This document shows, in pieces, positions 47,231 through 55,883 of a stretch of DNA of 64,000 nucleotides. Position 1 is the first letter of the stretch, and each line of letters begins with the position of its first letter. The notes below the pieces were generated by a model that was not told where the DNA came from, did no database searches, and saw only the letters and a list, made by a program, of their open reading frames with translations. Source of the DNA: Bacteroidia bacterium (GTDB taxonomy: Bacteria; Bacteroidota; Bacteroidia; UKL13-3); assembly GCA_025454875.1 (NCBI GenBank), contig JALONP010000002.1, positions 1 to 64,000 of the forward strand. The letters run 5' to 3'. Position numbers and translations under genes: made by a program.

Positions 47231-47601
47231 GCAAGGAAATCGTGGAAATCTTGCTCCATTTCGATAAAGAGCTCAACGTAGCGCCTAAACTCTGCCCTTA
47301 CCACCAGATGTTCCTTAGTTACCCGATCGCGTAGGTACTCTAGTGCAAAACGCGTCATACGCTCAATTTCATTTTCGTGTTGTTTGATATTGTGGCGCAA
47401 TACATCTAATACCTCTCTTTGCCTAATAAATTGATTTTGAAACTGCTCAATTCGAGGAGCTACTTTTTTTGACGAACTTTCTTTTGCAAATAACTGCAAC
47501 TCCTTCTCCATCACTTGCAACTGCGACTTGTAAAAGTCGATATGCTTTAACCAAGTTAAGTGCTCTTTTTCGATGCTGGCTGCTGAGGTCATGGTTTCCA
47601 T
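47227..47601 (-). CDS. Coiled-coil protein of unknown function (124 residues)
   Basis: A soluble, highly charged helical protein with heptad pattern from about 15 to 80. No signal peptide or family motif. A second Met at residue 4 (start 47592) is an alternative. Its stop overlaps the helicase stop by 4 bases on the opposite strand, so both ends are fixed. Function unknown. Confidence 0.65.
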   Translation of the reverse strand: METMTSAASIEKEHLTWLKHIDFYKSQLQVMEKELQLFAKESSSKKVAPRIEQFQNQFIRQREVLDVLRHNIKQHENEIERMTRFALEYLRDRVTKEHLVVRAEFRRYVELFIEMEQDFHDFLA

Positions 47602-47779
47602 TGAGTATTGTATAATTTGGGATTTAAACGTACAACCGATTTTTGGATTTTCCTAACTGATTGTTAGAAATTTACATCCGACCGCACCAATTTTAAGCAA
47701 AGTTTGTAAACATTTAAAATGCTGGCTTACAAATATTTAAATATAATTTTAGGAAAGCCGAAAAAAAGTAAAAAAAACT

Positions 47780-47787
47780 TAGTTTTG
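47780..47787 (+). promoter_or_regulatory. Probable fumC promoter -7 box
   Basis: TAGTTTTG matches TAnnTTTG exactly, 35 bases before the fumC ATG. The -33 region is T-rich but lacks a clear TTG. Confidence 0.5.
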
Positions 47788-47822
47788 CCCGCAAAATTTC
47801 CCAACCTAACACACAAATTCAC

Positions 47823-49217
47823 ATGGAATTTAGAATTGAACACGACACAATGGGTGAGGTAAAAGTACCTGCCAACAGATATTGGGGCGCACAAACAGAG
47901 CGCTCACGTAATAATTTCAAAATAGGTCCAGAGGCAAGCATGCCTAAGGAGATTATCTATGCATTTGCCTACTTAAAAAAAGCTGCAGCTCATGCCAATT
48001 GTGATTTAGGCGTGTTAGCCGAAAGCAAAAGAGACTTGATCAGCAAAGTTTGCGATGAAATACTAACAGGAGCCTTGGATAGCGAATTTCCATTGGTTAT
48101 TTGGCAAACAGGAAGTGGTACTCAAAGCAACATGAATGCTAACGAAGTGATTGCATACAGAGCGCATGTTTTAGCTGGAGGAAACTTAACTGACGAACAA
48201 AAGGTACTTCATCCAAATGATGATGTGAATAAATCTCAATCATCAAATGATACATATCCAACAGCTATGCATATTGCTGCTTACAAAATGGTGGTCGAAA
48301 CTACCATTCCAGGAATTACCTTATTGCGCAATACCCTTGCAGCCAAAGCAGAGTCATTTAAGCCAGTGGTTAAAACCGGTCGTACACATTTTATGGATGC
48401 TACGCCACTTACGTTGGGGCAAGAATTTGGGGGATATGTGCAACAATTGGACAATGGCTTGCGTGCCTTAAACAATGCCCTAGAAATGGTTCGTGAACTT
48501 GCCTTGGGAGGTACTGCGGTAGGTACTGGATTAAATGCTCCAAAAGGATATGATGTTCTTGTAGCAGAAAAAATTGCTGCTTTTACAGGCTTACCTTTTG
48601 TTACCGCTCCTAATAAATTTGAGGCATTGGCCGCGCATGATGCCATGGTTGAGTTAAGTGGGGCACTCAAACGCGTAGCAGTTAGTTTAATGAAAATTGC
48701 CAACGACATTCGAATGCTGTCAAGTGGCCCTCGGAGCGGTATTGGCGAAATTATTATTCCAGATAATGAGCCCGGATCTTCGATTATGCCAGGTAAGGTA
48801 AATCCAACACAACCTGAAGCAATGACAATGGTGGCCGCCCAAGTTATCGGGAACGATGTGGCCGTGAGTATTGGTGGAACAAATGGCCATTTTGAATTAA
48901 ATGTATTTAAACCTTTGATTGCGGCAAATGTATTGCAAAGCGCCCGTCTAATTGGAGATGCGTGTGTGAGTTTTAACGATAAATGTGCAGAAGGTATTGA
49001 ACCAAACTACCCAATTATTCAACGACACTTGGAAAACAGCTTGATGCTGGTAACAGCATTAAACCCACATATTGGCTATGAGAATGCAGCTAAAATTGCT
49101 AAAAAAGCGCACAAAGAAAATAAAACCTTGCGTGAAGCAGCAGTTGAACTTGGCCTACTTACCAGCGAACAATTTGATGAATGGGTGCGACCTGAAAAAA
49201 TGGTAGGTAACCTCTAA
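47823..49217 (+). CDS. fumC: Class II fumarate hydratase
   Basis: A 464-residue iron-free fumarase, converting fumarate and malate in the citric acid cycle. [13 protein letters not shown] (about 98-110), the [11 protein letters not shown] catalytic loop (about 184-194) and the signature [11 protein letters not shown] (about 319-329) are all present. A perfect hairpin lies after the stop. Confidence 0.97.
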   Translation: MEFRIEHDTMGEVKVPANRYWGAQTERSRNNFKIGPEASMPKEIIYAFAYLKKAAAHANCDLGVLAESKRDLISKVCDEILTGALDSEFPLVIWQTGSGTQSNMNANEVIAYRAHVLAGGNLTDEQKVLHPNDDVNKSQSSNDTYPTAMHIAAYKMVVETTIPGITLLRNTLAAKAESFKPVVKTGRTHFMDATPLTLGQEFGGYVQQLDNGLRALNNALEMVRELALGGTAVGTGLNAPKGYDVLVAEKIAAFTGLPFVTAPNKFEALAAHDAMVELSGALKRVAVSLMKIANDIRMLSSGPRSGIGEIIIPDNEPGSSIMPGKVNPTQPEAMTMVAAQVIGNDVAVSIGGTNGHFELNVFKPLIAANVLQSARLIGDACVSFNDKCAEGIEPNYPIIQRHLENSLMLVTALNPHIGYENAAKIAKKAHKENKTLREAAVELGLLTSEQFDEWVRPEKMVGNL

Positions 49218-49230
49218 AACCAATCTCTCT

Positions 49231-49259
49231 ATTCGAAATGGCATTGAGCCATTTCGAAT
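49231..49259 (+). terminator. Perfect 12-bp hairpin after fumC
   Basis: ATTCGAAATGGC / GCCATTTCGAAT with an ATTGA loop, 13 bases past the fumC stop. It lacks a T-run, so it may be a 3'-end stabiliser or a weak terminator. Confidence 0.55.
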
Positions 49260-49330
49260 GGAAATCTCAAAAAGCATTGGTAGCATCTTGCGAGTGCTAT
49301 ACTCATTTTCTTTTAGTATACTTGTTGTAG

Positions 49331-49963
49331 ATGGAAGTAATAGAACCCATTTGGAAAGGTCTTGTCACCGGTTTGTTGTTCACAATGACATTTGGCACCG
49401 TGTTTTTTTCGCTAATACAAACAAGTATTAAACGTGGTTTAAATAAGGCATTATTTATAGCAGCAGGTGTTGTATTAAGCGATGCATTTTTTATAGCGGT
49501 TGCTGTGTTGGGTACTTCCTTTGTAGCAGAAGAAATGAAACGGTTTGATGTAGAAATTCGGTTTGTTGGATTTGTTTTTTTAACCATTTTGGGAGTTCGC
49601 TCATTGCTAAAAAAAGAAAAAGATCATACGAATGATGAAGCCCCTGTTGCTAAAAAAGATGTGCTTTACGTAATGAAAGGAATTTTGCTAAACAGCATTA
49701 ATCCAATGATACTGATTAGTTGGATGGGTGTAACCACTTATGCCAAAACAGTAATTGGATTTAGCCTCAATCAAATCGTTTTGTTTTATTGTTTCGCGTT
49801 GTTAACCATGTTTGCCACCATGTTTGGTATTAGTTATTTTGCGGGTAAACTCAAGCATATTTTATCAGCTACCAACTTAAACCGGGTAAACAATGCAAGT
49901 GGACTTGTGTTCTTGGGGTTTGCGGTTTTTATTGCTTGGCCTGTTATTGAGCGGCTTCTTTAG
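49331..49963 (+). CDS. LysE family exporter
   Basis: A 210-residue inner-membrane protein with six hydrophobic segments, and the family-like G-x-x-x-x-N-x-x-NPM-type element (SINPMILISW, about 121-130) and ALFIAAGVVLSDAFF near 36-50. LysE/RhtB members export amino acids or related compounds; the substrate is unknown. It overlaps the VOC gene by 20 bases convergently. Confidence 0.85.
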   Translation: MEVIEPIWKGLVTGLLFTMTFGTVFFSLIQTSIKRGLNKALFIAAGVVLSDAFFIAVAVLGTSFVAEEMKRFDVEIRFVGFVFLTILGVRSLLKKEKDHTNDEAPVAKKDVLYVMKGILLNSINPMILISWMGVTTYAKTVIGFSLNQIVLFYCFALLTMFATMFGISYFAGKLKHILSATNLNRVNNASGLVFLGFAVFIAWPVIERLL

Positions 49964-50333
49964 GGGGTTGCCATAACTCCACTTTATTGCCATCGACATC
50001 TAGGCACCAAAAGAAAATACCAAATTCACTTTCCTGAAGTTCGCCAATCAATGTTATGCCTTCACTTTGCAACTGCCTATATAATGCTTTGGCATCGTAC
50101 ACCACAAGATTTAACATAAATGATTGCTGAGCTGTATTAAAATATTGGGTTTGCTGGTTAAATGGGCTCCATACCTGATATGCATTTGGATTATTTTCAA
50201 GTAACGAAACAACTGAAAATTGTGCACCCCAAGTTTCGCTATCAATTCCCAAATATTGCTGGTACCACTTGCGAAGCGCTTCAGGATTGGGTGAAGTGAA
50301 TAAAACTCCTCCGAGGCCAATTACTCTTTTCAT
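49944..50333 (-). CDS. VOC (glyoxalase/bleomycin resistance-like) family protein
   Basis: A 129-residue VOC-fold protein. The two beta-alpha-beta-beta-beta halves can be traced: VIGLGGVLFTSPNPEALRKW early and FFWCLDVDGNKVELWQP late. The start at 50333 removes 16 non-conserved residues and overlaps the radical SAM gene stop by 4 bases (ATGA), a translational-coupling arrangement. The ligand or reaction is unknown. Confidence 0.82.
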   Translation of the reverse strand: MKRVIGLGGVLFTSPNPEALRKWYQQYLGIDSETWGAQFSVVSLLENNPNAYQVWSPFNQQTQYFNTAQQSFMLNLVVYDAKALYRQLQSEGITLIGELQESEFGIFFWCLDVDGNKVELWQPPKEAAQ

Positions 50334-51361
50334 GATTCTGCGCTGCTCCAAACTTTGGTTCCTTCGGTGCAGTTGGTACAAATATCAATTTTATTACGGG
50401 ATTGCAAGATGGCCTTGCGAAACCGATTGTAGGATTCATTTTTCCATACTTTTCCAAATCCCGCCTCTGCTATATTGCCAAATTGGTGTTTGGCATCTTT
50501 ATCAAAACAGCAAGGAACCACCAATCCATCCCAAGTAATAACACTTCCTTTCCACATCCGCCAACATTGATTGAGCAACTCATTTTTAATAACATAACCC
50601 CCTTCTGTTTTACGGTAACGTGAGAGTGATTCATTTTGGGGAATAAAATCAGCGCTTTGTTGGTAATCGTAAATTTGTGCTGTTTTAATACCTATTGTAT
50701 CAACTCCAATATCGTTTGCTAATTTTTTCACTTCTTCAATTTGGTGCTCGTTATGGCTAAAAGCAATAAACTGCCATACTATATAAGGCTTCTTTGATTG
50801 TAACTTATTTCGCCAATACAAAAGCGTTTTTGTTCCTTCAATCACCTTTTGCAAATTGCCACCAACACGGTATTTCGAATACGTATCTTGTGTGGTTCCA
50901 TCAATTGAAATGATGAGCCGATCTAAACCACTTTGAACAGTTGCTTTTGCTACCTCATCGTTAAAATAGTGGGCGTTACTGCTTGTAGCTATATAAATAT
51001 TTTTAGCCGATGCATACCTTACAAACTTTAAGAATTCGGGATTCAAAAAGGGTTCACCTTGAAAGTACAATAACAAATACCAGAGGGTTGGATGCAATTC
51101 ATCAATGATGGATTGGTAGCGATCCATTTGCAGCATACCTGTGTTACGCGAAAATGAACGCAATCCACTTGGACATTGTGGACACCTTAGGTTGCAGCTT
51201 GTTGTTGGTTCGATTTCCATAACTGCTGGTAAACCCCAATGTACCAAACGCCCAGAAATTTTTGATACATGGTAACTCATCCAAAGCTTTAGCGCATTGC
51301 GCAACCTTTCGCCATTAAGCTTACTGAGGATATTGAGCAAATCATGGATATTGCTTTTCAT
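50330..51361 (-). CDS. Radical SAM protein with SPASM-like C-terminal domain
   Basis: A 343-residue enzyme. The 4Fe-4S motif CNLRCPQC holds Cys56, Cys60 and Cys63. FQGEPFLNPEF and SIDGTTQDTYSKYR follow as in SPASM/MoaA-type proteins. C-terminal cysteines (NQCWRMW, VPCCFDKDA, ICTNC) suit auxiliary clusters. The start at 51361 (ATG) is preferred over a TTG 9 bases upstream. Its substrate is unknown; a peptide or sugar modification is possible. The coupled VOC gene may act on the same pathway. Confidence 0.85.
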   Translation of the reverse strand: MKSNIHDLLNILSKLNGERLRNALKLWMSYHVSKISGRLVHWGLPAVMEIEPTTSCNLRCPQCPSGLRSFSRNTGMLQMDRYQSIIDELHPTLWYLLLYFQGEPFLNPEFLKFVRYASAKNIYIATSSNAHYFNDEVAKATVQSGLDRLIISIDGTTQDTYSKYRVGGNLQKVIEGTKTLLYWRNKLQSKKPYIVWQFIAFSHNEHQIEEVKKLANDIGVDTIGIKTAQIYDYQQSADFIPQNESLSRYRKTEGGYVIKNELLNQCWRMWKGSVITWDGLVVPCCFDKDAKHQFGNIAEAGFGKVWKNESYNRFRKAILQSRNKIDICTNCTEGTKVWSSAES

Positions 51362-51499
51362 GGCAAGCAATAATACAAAAAAAGCATCGGGTTTGTCATC
51401 AATTGGTAAGTTGATTCAAGTATCGATTTTATCCATACCAAATAAAGGAAAATGGCCAAATAATTGCCTACCGCTATACATACCAAATTTCTAAATACC

Positions 51500-52369
51500 A
51501 TGATACGAACGAGCCTATTTTTATCCATGATTGTTTTATTGAGTTCTTGTCGCGTTGTTGTTCAAGATGAAGTTGCTGTTAAACGTACGTTGGGAAAACT
51601 AAACAACCGAATACTAGAACCTGGTCCGCGTTTCTTTAATCCCTTTGTCTCAAGGATTATTACCATTCCAATCCGAACAGTCAATCTTGAAATGAACCTC
51701 GGACTCCCTTCAAAAGAAGGGTTGACAGTGAACTCAGAGATTTCTATTTTGTACAAAATTAAGACACCAGAAGTTCGCAATATTTTGCAGAACACAGGAC
51801 TCGGTTTCGAAGAAATATTAATTAAGCCGGTATTCAGGAGTGCTGCTGCCGATGTGTGCGCAAAATTTGACGCAAAGGATATGCACAGTGCCAAACGCTC
51901 ACAAATTGAAAAAGAAATAAAAGAACGCATGGCAGAAGTGCTTGAACCTAAAGGTTTCATCATAGAACAAGTGTTAATGAAAAGCATTGTATTGCCTGCG
52001 GGCTTATCAAAAAGCATAGAAGAAAAATTGCAAGCAGAACAAGATGCTCAACGGATGGAGTTTATCAAAGACCGAGAGAAACGCGAAGCAGAGCGCAAAT
52101 TGATTCAAGCCGAGGGAGATAAACAATCGCGGATTATTGCTGCCGAAGCCAACAAACGAACAGTAGAAATTGAAGCAGAAGGTAAAGCAAATGCTATTAA
52201 ACTTGAAGCAGAGGCACAAACCAAAGCAAATGAAATGTTGAACAAAAGCCTTACGCCAGTGGTGTTAAAAAACAGGCAAATTGAGGCATTTCAAAACCTT
52301 TCAAGGTCAACAAATACAAAAGTGATTATCAGTGACGGAAAAACCCCGTTAATTGGAATTGAGCCTTGA
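51500..52369 (+). CDS. SPFH/prohibitin family lipoprotein
   Basis: A 289-residue protein. It starts with a signal peptide and lipobox cysteine near residue 17 (LLSSC), then the SPFH domain (about 25-180) with PGPRFFNPFV and RAAADV-like segments. A coiled coil rich in E, A, K (about 175-260) follows. SPFH proteins form rings at the membrane that gate proteases; the target is unknown. The start at 51500 is set by the signal peptide. Confidence 0.87.
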   Translation: MIRTSLFLSMIVLLSSCRVVVQDEVAVKRTLGKLNNRILEPGPRFFNPFVSRIITIPIRTVNLEMNLGLPSKEGLTVNSEISILYKIKTPEVRNILQNTGLGFEEILIKPVFRSAAADVCAKFDAKDMHSAKRSQIEKEIKERMAEVLEPKGFIIEQVLMKSIVLPAGLSKSIEEKLQAEQDAQRMEFIKDREKREAERKLIQAEGDKQSRIIAAEANKRTVEIEAEGKANAIKLEAEAQTKANEMLNKSLTPVVLKNRQIEAFQNLSRSTNTKVIISDGKTPLIGIEP

Positions 52370-52379
52370 TAAACCTATT

Positions 52380-52429
52380 GCCCTTGCCCTGCAAAATCAA
52401 GCCTACAGGCCTAATGCAGTGGCAGGGGC
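52380..52429. terminator. Imperfect hairpin between convergent genes
   Basis: GCCCTTGCCCTGC and GCAGTGGCAGGGGC can pair with one bulge, around an inner GCC/GGC stem, in the space between the SPFH gene and radA. Possible bidirectional terminator. Confidence 0.4.
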
Positions 52430-53800
52430 TTATCCAAAAAGGTAACTTAACAACTCTTCCAGTTTGCCAACCTCCACCCTATTTACCCCACCTTGTTGCT
52501 TGGGAAGTTTATTGAACTTAGAAACAAATACTGTTGTAAAGCCTAGTTTCTCTGCTTCTGCAATGCGTTGTTCAACTCGGCTCACCGCGCGAATCTCTCC
52601 ACTTAATCCAACCTCTCCAACAAATGCAATTTTTGAGTCGATTGGAATATTATGGTAACTCGAAACAATTGCTGCAACAATTCCCAAATCAATTCCGGGA
52701 TCTTCTACCCTTAAACCACCGGCAATGTTTACAAACACATCATGCATACCCATTCGAAGTCCGCATTTTTTTTCGAGAATGGCTAACAACATGTTTAAAC
52801 GTTTGGTATCATAGCCGTTTGAATTACGTTGTGGAGTTCCGTAAACAGCCGCACTTACCAGTGCTTGTGTTTCGATTAGAAGAGGCCGCATTCCTTCTAT
52901 AGTTGCTGAAATGGCTACTCCACTCAACGCCTCATCACGTTGCGAAATCAAAATTTCGGATGGATTTGAAACCTGACGCAAACCGGCACCTTGCATTTCA
53001 TAAATGCCAATTTCGCTTGTTGAACCAAAGCGGTTTTTTGTTGTGCGTAAAATGCGGTACACATGGTGGCGATCACCTTCAAATTGCAATACAGTATCAA
53101 CCATGTGTTCGAGTAATTTGGGACCCGCAAGCGTGCCATCTTTGGTAATATGGCCAATTAAAAAAACGGGCGTGCCTGTTTCTTTGGCAAAACGGATAAG
53201 GTCGCCTGCTGTTTCTTTTATTTGCGAAATGCTCCCGGGTGGCGAATCAATCAACTCACTTTGCAAGGTTTGAATAGAATCGACCACAACAATATCAGGT
53301 TGTAATTCTTGCAACGCTTTTCCAATTTTTTGTGTGCTTACTTCGGTAAATAAGTAACAATGATCGCTGCGGTACGGCAACCTCTCTGCACGCATTTTGA
53401 TTTGTGTTTCACTTTCTTCACCACTCACATACAGCACTTTTTTATCGGTAAATTGCAGTGCTATTTGCAACATCAGTGTTGATTTTCCAATGCCTGGCTC
53501 CCCTCCAATTAACACTACACTACCAGGAACCACACCACCACCCAATACCCTAGAAAGTTCTTGGTCATGTAAGAGAAAGCGAAACTCAGCGGCTTTTTCA
53601 ACTGATGCAATTGCAACTGGTTTGAGCACGGTATTGCCCTGCTGTTTTGGTTTCCACGTTTTACCAAACTCTTGTTTCTCTTTATGAATAACCTCTTCTG
53701 TATAGGTGTTCCATTCACCACAACTTGGACATTTACCAATCCATTTTGCAGAAGAAGCTCCGCAATTTTTGCAAAAAAAAGTAGTTGATACTTTGGCCAT
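52430..53800 (-). CDS. radA: DNA repair protein RadA
   Basis: A 456-residue RecA-like ATPase that promotes branch migration in recombination. N-terminal zinc finger cysteines 10, 13, 24 and 27; Walker A GGEPGIGKST at 99-108; the RadA-specific KNRFG at 255-259; and a C-terminal Lon-like domain (about 280-456). Lon-like fold residues such as GLRVEDPG are visible. A hairpin precedes it. Confidence 0.97.
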   Translation of the reverse strand: MAKVSTTFFCKNCGASSAKWIGKCPSCGEWNTYTEEVIHKEKQEFGKTWKPKQQGNTVLKPVAIASVEKAAEFRFLLHDQELSRVLGGGVVPGSVVLIGGEPGIGKSTLMLQIALQFTDKKVLYVSGEESETQIKMRAERLPYRSDHCYLFTEVSTQKIGKALQELQPDIVVVDSIQTLQSELIDSPPGSISQIKETAGDLIRFAKETGTPVFLIGHITKDGTLAGPKLLEHMVDTVLQFEGDRHHVYRILRTTKNRFGSTSEIGIYEMQGAGLRQVSNPSEILISQRDEALSGVAISATIEGMRPLLIETQALVSAAVYGTPQRNSNGYDTKRLNMLLAILEKKCGLRMGMHDVFVNIAGGLRVEDPGIDLGIVAAIVSSYHNIPIDSKIAFVGEVGLSGEIRAVSRVEQRIAEAEKLGFTTVFVSKFNKLPKQQGGVNRVEVGKLEELLSYLFG

Positions 53801-53825
53801 AACTCAGGTGCAATATAGCTGAAAA

Positions 53826-53859
53826 AAAAGAGCCGATGCGCATGCGCACCGGCTCTTTT
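53826..53859 (-). terminator. Rho-independent terminator after the alpha/beta hydrolase gene
   Basis: A 10-bp outer stem (AAAAGAGCCG / CGGCTCTTTT) extended by an inner TGCGCA palindrome, followed on the reverse strand by T residues. Confidence 0.88.
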
Positions 53860-53878
53860 GAATGACTTTAGAATGATA

Positions 53879-55810
53879 TTATTGAATAACCAAACGTTTA
53901 GCTGCAGAGCGACCATCGGTACTTGTTACATTTACAAGGTACAATCCAGGACGCAATGTTGACGTATTTAATTTTACCGCATTACCATTACCCAACTCAG
54001 TCATTACTTCGCGACCAGTGATATCAAGCACTGATACTGATTGAATAGCTGTAGGTAACGAAACAGTTAGTTCTGTTGTAGCAGGGTTTGGATATAATTT
54101 CACATCGTTTGCAAACAATTGTGCATCGTTCACATTTGTGAGGATTCCACGAATTAAGGTGATATTGAATGTATCAGCAGCCCATGCATCTACACCATTT
54201 AAAGTAGATTTAACGCTCCAAGCCATCTGAATTGTATCACCAACGATCAAACCAGCATCAGCCAAAATATCACGAATGGTTTCAAAGGTCAAAGGAAATC
54301 CATTAACAGGAACGGTGATGGCTAAATCTGGATTAGCAAAATCTATAGCTTCAACAGGTGACGCTACCCATTGGTAAGAGATATTACCAAAACCATTGGT
54401 ATTGGCATTTTCCCAAGCTACTATAACTTCTTGTTCTCCATCGCCTTCAATTTTGGCTACCGTATTGTTAGGCGGTGAAACCAAAGCGAATTCTTTAGCA
54501 GCATCTGCTGATGGCGGAACCAAATCAAACTGAACTGCAATACGTGCTGTTACAAAGTTCACAATGGTATCAATATAAGCACGTGCTTTGGCTGCAGACA
54601 TGGTTGGGTTGGTTGCAAACGAGGTGGAGTCTGCTCTGAAACCGTTAGCTGGAACAGGACTTCCATAAAATGAACCCGAGGTTGCAGCCTGAATAGTTGC
54701 GCGATCCCACCACTCCCAAGGAGCACCGTCATTTGGTGTTGGAGATATAAATGGATACAAATTGTTTTCACCATCCGCACGCACCAGAGCAGTCAACGAA
54801 TATGGATCAACCAAAAATTTAGAATTTAACTTACTGTTTACTCCCAACTCATTGGCTTTAGGAATTACCGCACCAGCACCCGAAGCGCTCGGGATTACGG
54901 TTACACCAGTAACTGGAACAGTAACGTTGCCTGTAGTGTATGGGGCAAATGGATCGGTTACCACATGCATGCCTACAACCGGCAAACTGTTGGTAGCCTC
55001 TAACCAAGCTAAATCACCCATTGCACCACCAAAGTTGAACACCATATGTGCATTAGCTGAAACGGTAGGGTCTCCACCATAATTAAATGTAAATGGATAC
55101 ACAGGCAATGTTGCACCTGCACTTCCAAACCAATCACCTAAGGTATCTACATTTACCATTGGGGTAAAATCACCACGCTGAAACTTAGCGTTGTTTTCGA
55201 TTTCTTGTTTGCGGTCGATGGTACCTAAACCTAAAGCAATATAACCACCTGTTCCTTGACCACCCACAATAAATTTACTTGTATCAACTCCATAAGTGCT
55301 TGCATTGGCTCTTAAAAAACGAATCGCGTTGCGCACATCTTGGATACCACGGTAAGTTGCTTTTAACAATTGCTCTGTGGCAACCGCTTGCTCGGTTGAA
55401 GCTGCATTCCAGCCCAAACGGTAGTTAATGGCGACTGCTGTAAAACCACGCTTTGCAAGGCGAGTACATAATTCAACTACGGCACTGTCGTCTTTGCTTC
55501 CAGTAGCTTGGCGGTTAACCAAAGTTGGTAAATAACTTCCTGTATGCGCAATAATTACGGTTGGGCGAGCAGTAAGTGTATCTCCATCTGGGCGGTAAAT
55601 ATCACAACGCAATGGTGCAGTGATAATCGGCAACTGGCCAGGAACGGCAGGGAAAAAGATGTTAACCGAACGGTTGGTATCATACAAAACGTTGCTTGTC
55701 TTAAGCACGTTGGCAAACACATCGTTAATATAACGTGTTTGGGCGAATGACGTAACCGACAATAGTGTCAGCACAGCCATAGCAACAATTGATAGTACTT
55801 GTTTTTTCAT
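53879..55810 (-). CDS. Secreted alpha/beta hydrolase-like protein with T9SS sorting domain, nucleophile replaced
   Basis: A 643-residue exported protein. Signal peptide to about 23, then a carboxylesterase/dipeptidyl peptidase-like alpha/beta fold (about 60-440): RPTVIIAHTG near 82-91 and GFTAVAINYRLG. The nucleophile elbow that reads GGxSxGG in active relatives is GGQGTGG at 183-189, so the Ser is replaced by Gly186. The last about 75 residues are a type A T9SS C-terminal domain (LYPNPATTELTVSLP, VLDITGREV and LRPGLYLVNV). It may be a binding protein or pseudo-hydrolase. A TonB receptor lies 73 bases upstream. Confidence 0.86.
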   Translation of the reverse strand: MKKQVLSIVAMAVLTLLSVTSFAQTRYINDVFANVLKTSNVLYDTNRSVNIFFPAVPGQLPIITAPLRCDIYRPDGDTLTARPTVIIAHTGSYLPTLVNRQATGSKDDSAVVELCTRLAKRGFTAVAINYRLGWNAASTEQAVATEQLLKATYRGIQDVRNAIRFLRANASTYGVDTSKFIVGGQGTGGYIALGLGTIDRKQEIENNAKFQRGDFTPMVNVDTLGDWFGSAGATLPVYPFTFNYGGDPTVSANAHMVFNFGGAMGDLAWLEATNSLPVVGMHVVTDPFAPYTTGNVTVPVTGVTVIPSASGAGAVIPKANELGVNSKLNSKFLVDPYSLTALVRADGENNLYPFISPTPNDGAPWEWWDRATIQAATSGSFYGSPVPANGFRADSTSFATNPTMSAAKARAYIDTIVNFVTARIAVQFDLVPPSADAAKEFALVSPPNNTVAKIEGDGEQEVIVAWENANTNGFGNISYQWVASPVEAIDFANPDLAITVPVNGFPLTFETIRDILADAGLIVGDTIQMAWSVKSTLNGVDAWAADTFNITLIRGILTNVNDAQLFANDVKLYPNPATTELTVSLPTAIQSVSVLDITGREVMTELGNGNAVKLNTSTLRPGLYLVNVTSTDGRSAAKRLVIQ

Positions 55811-55883
55811 GTGTAAACTAGATTAATTTAAGGCAAGATATAAAATATTACGAAATTGTAAACTGCTAACTTGGTAGAATGTT

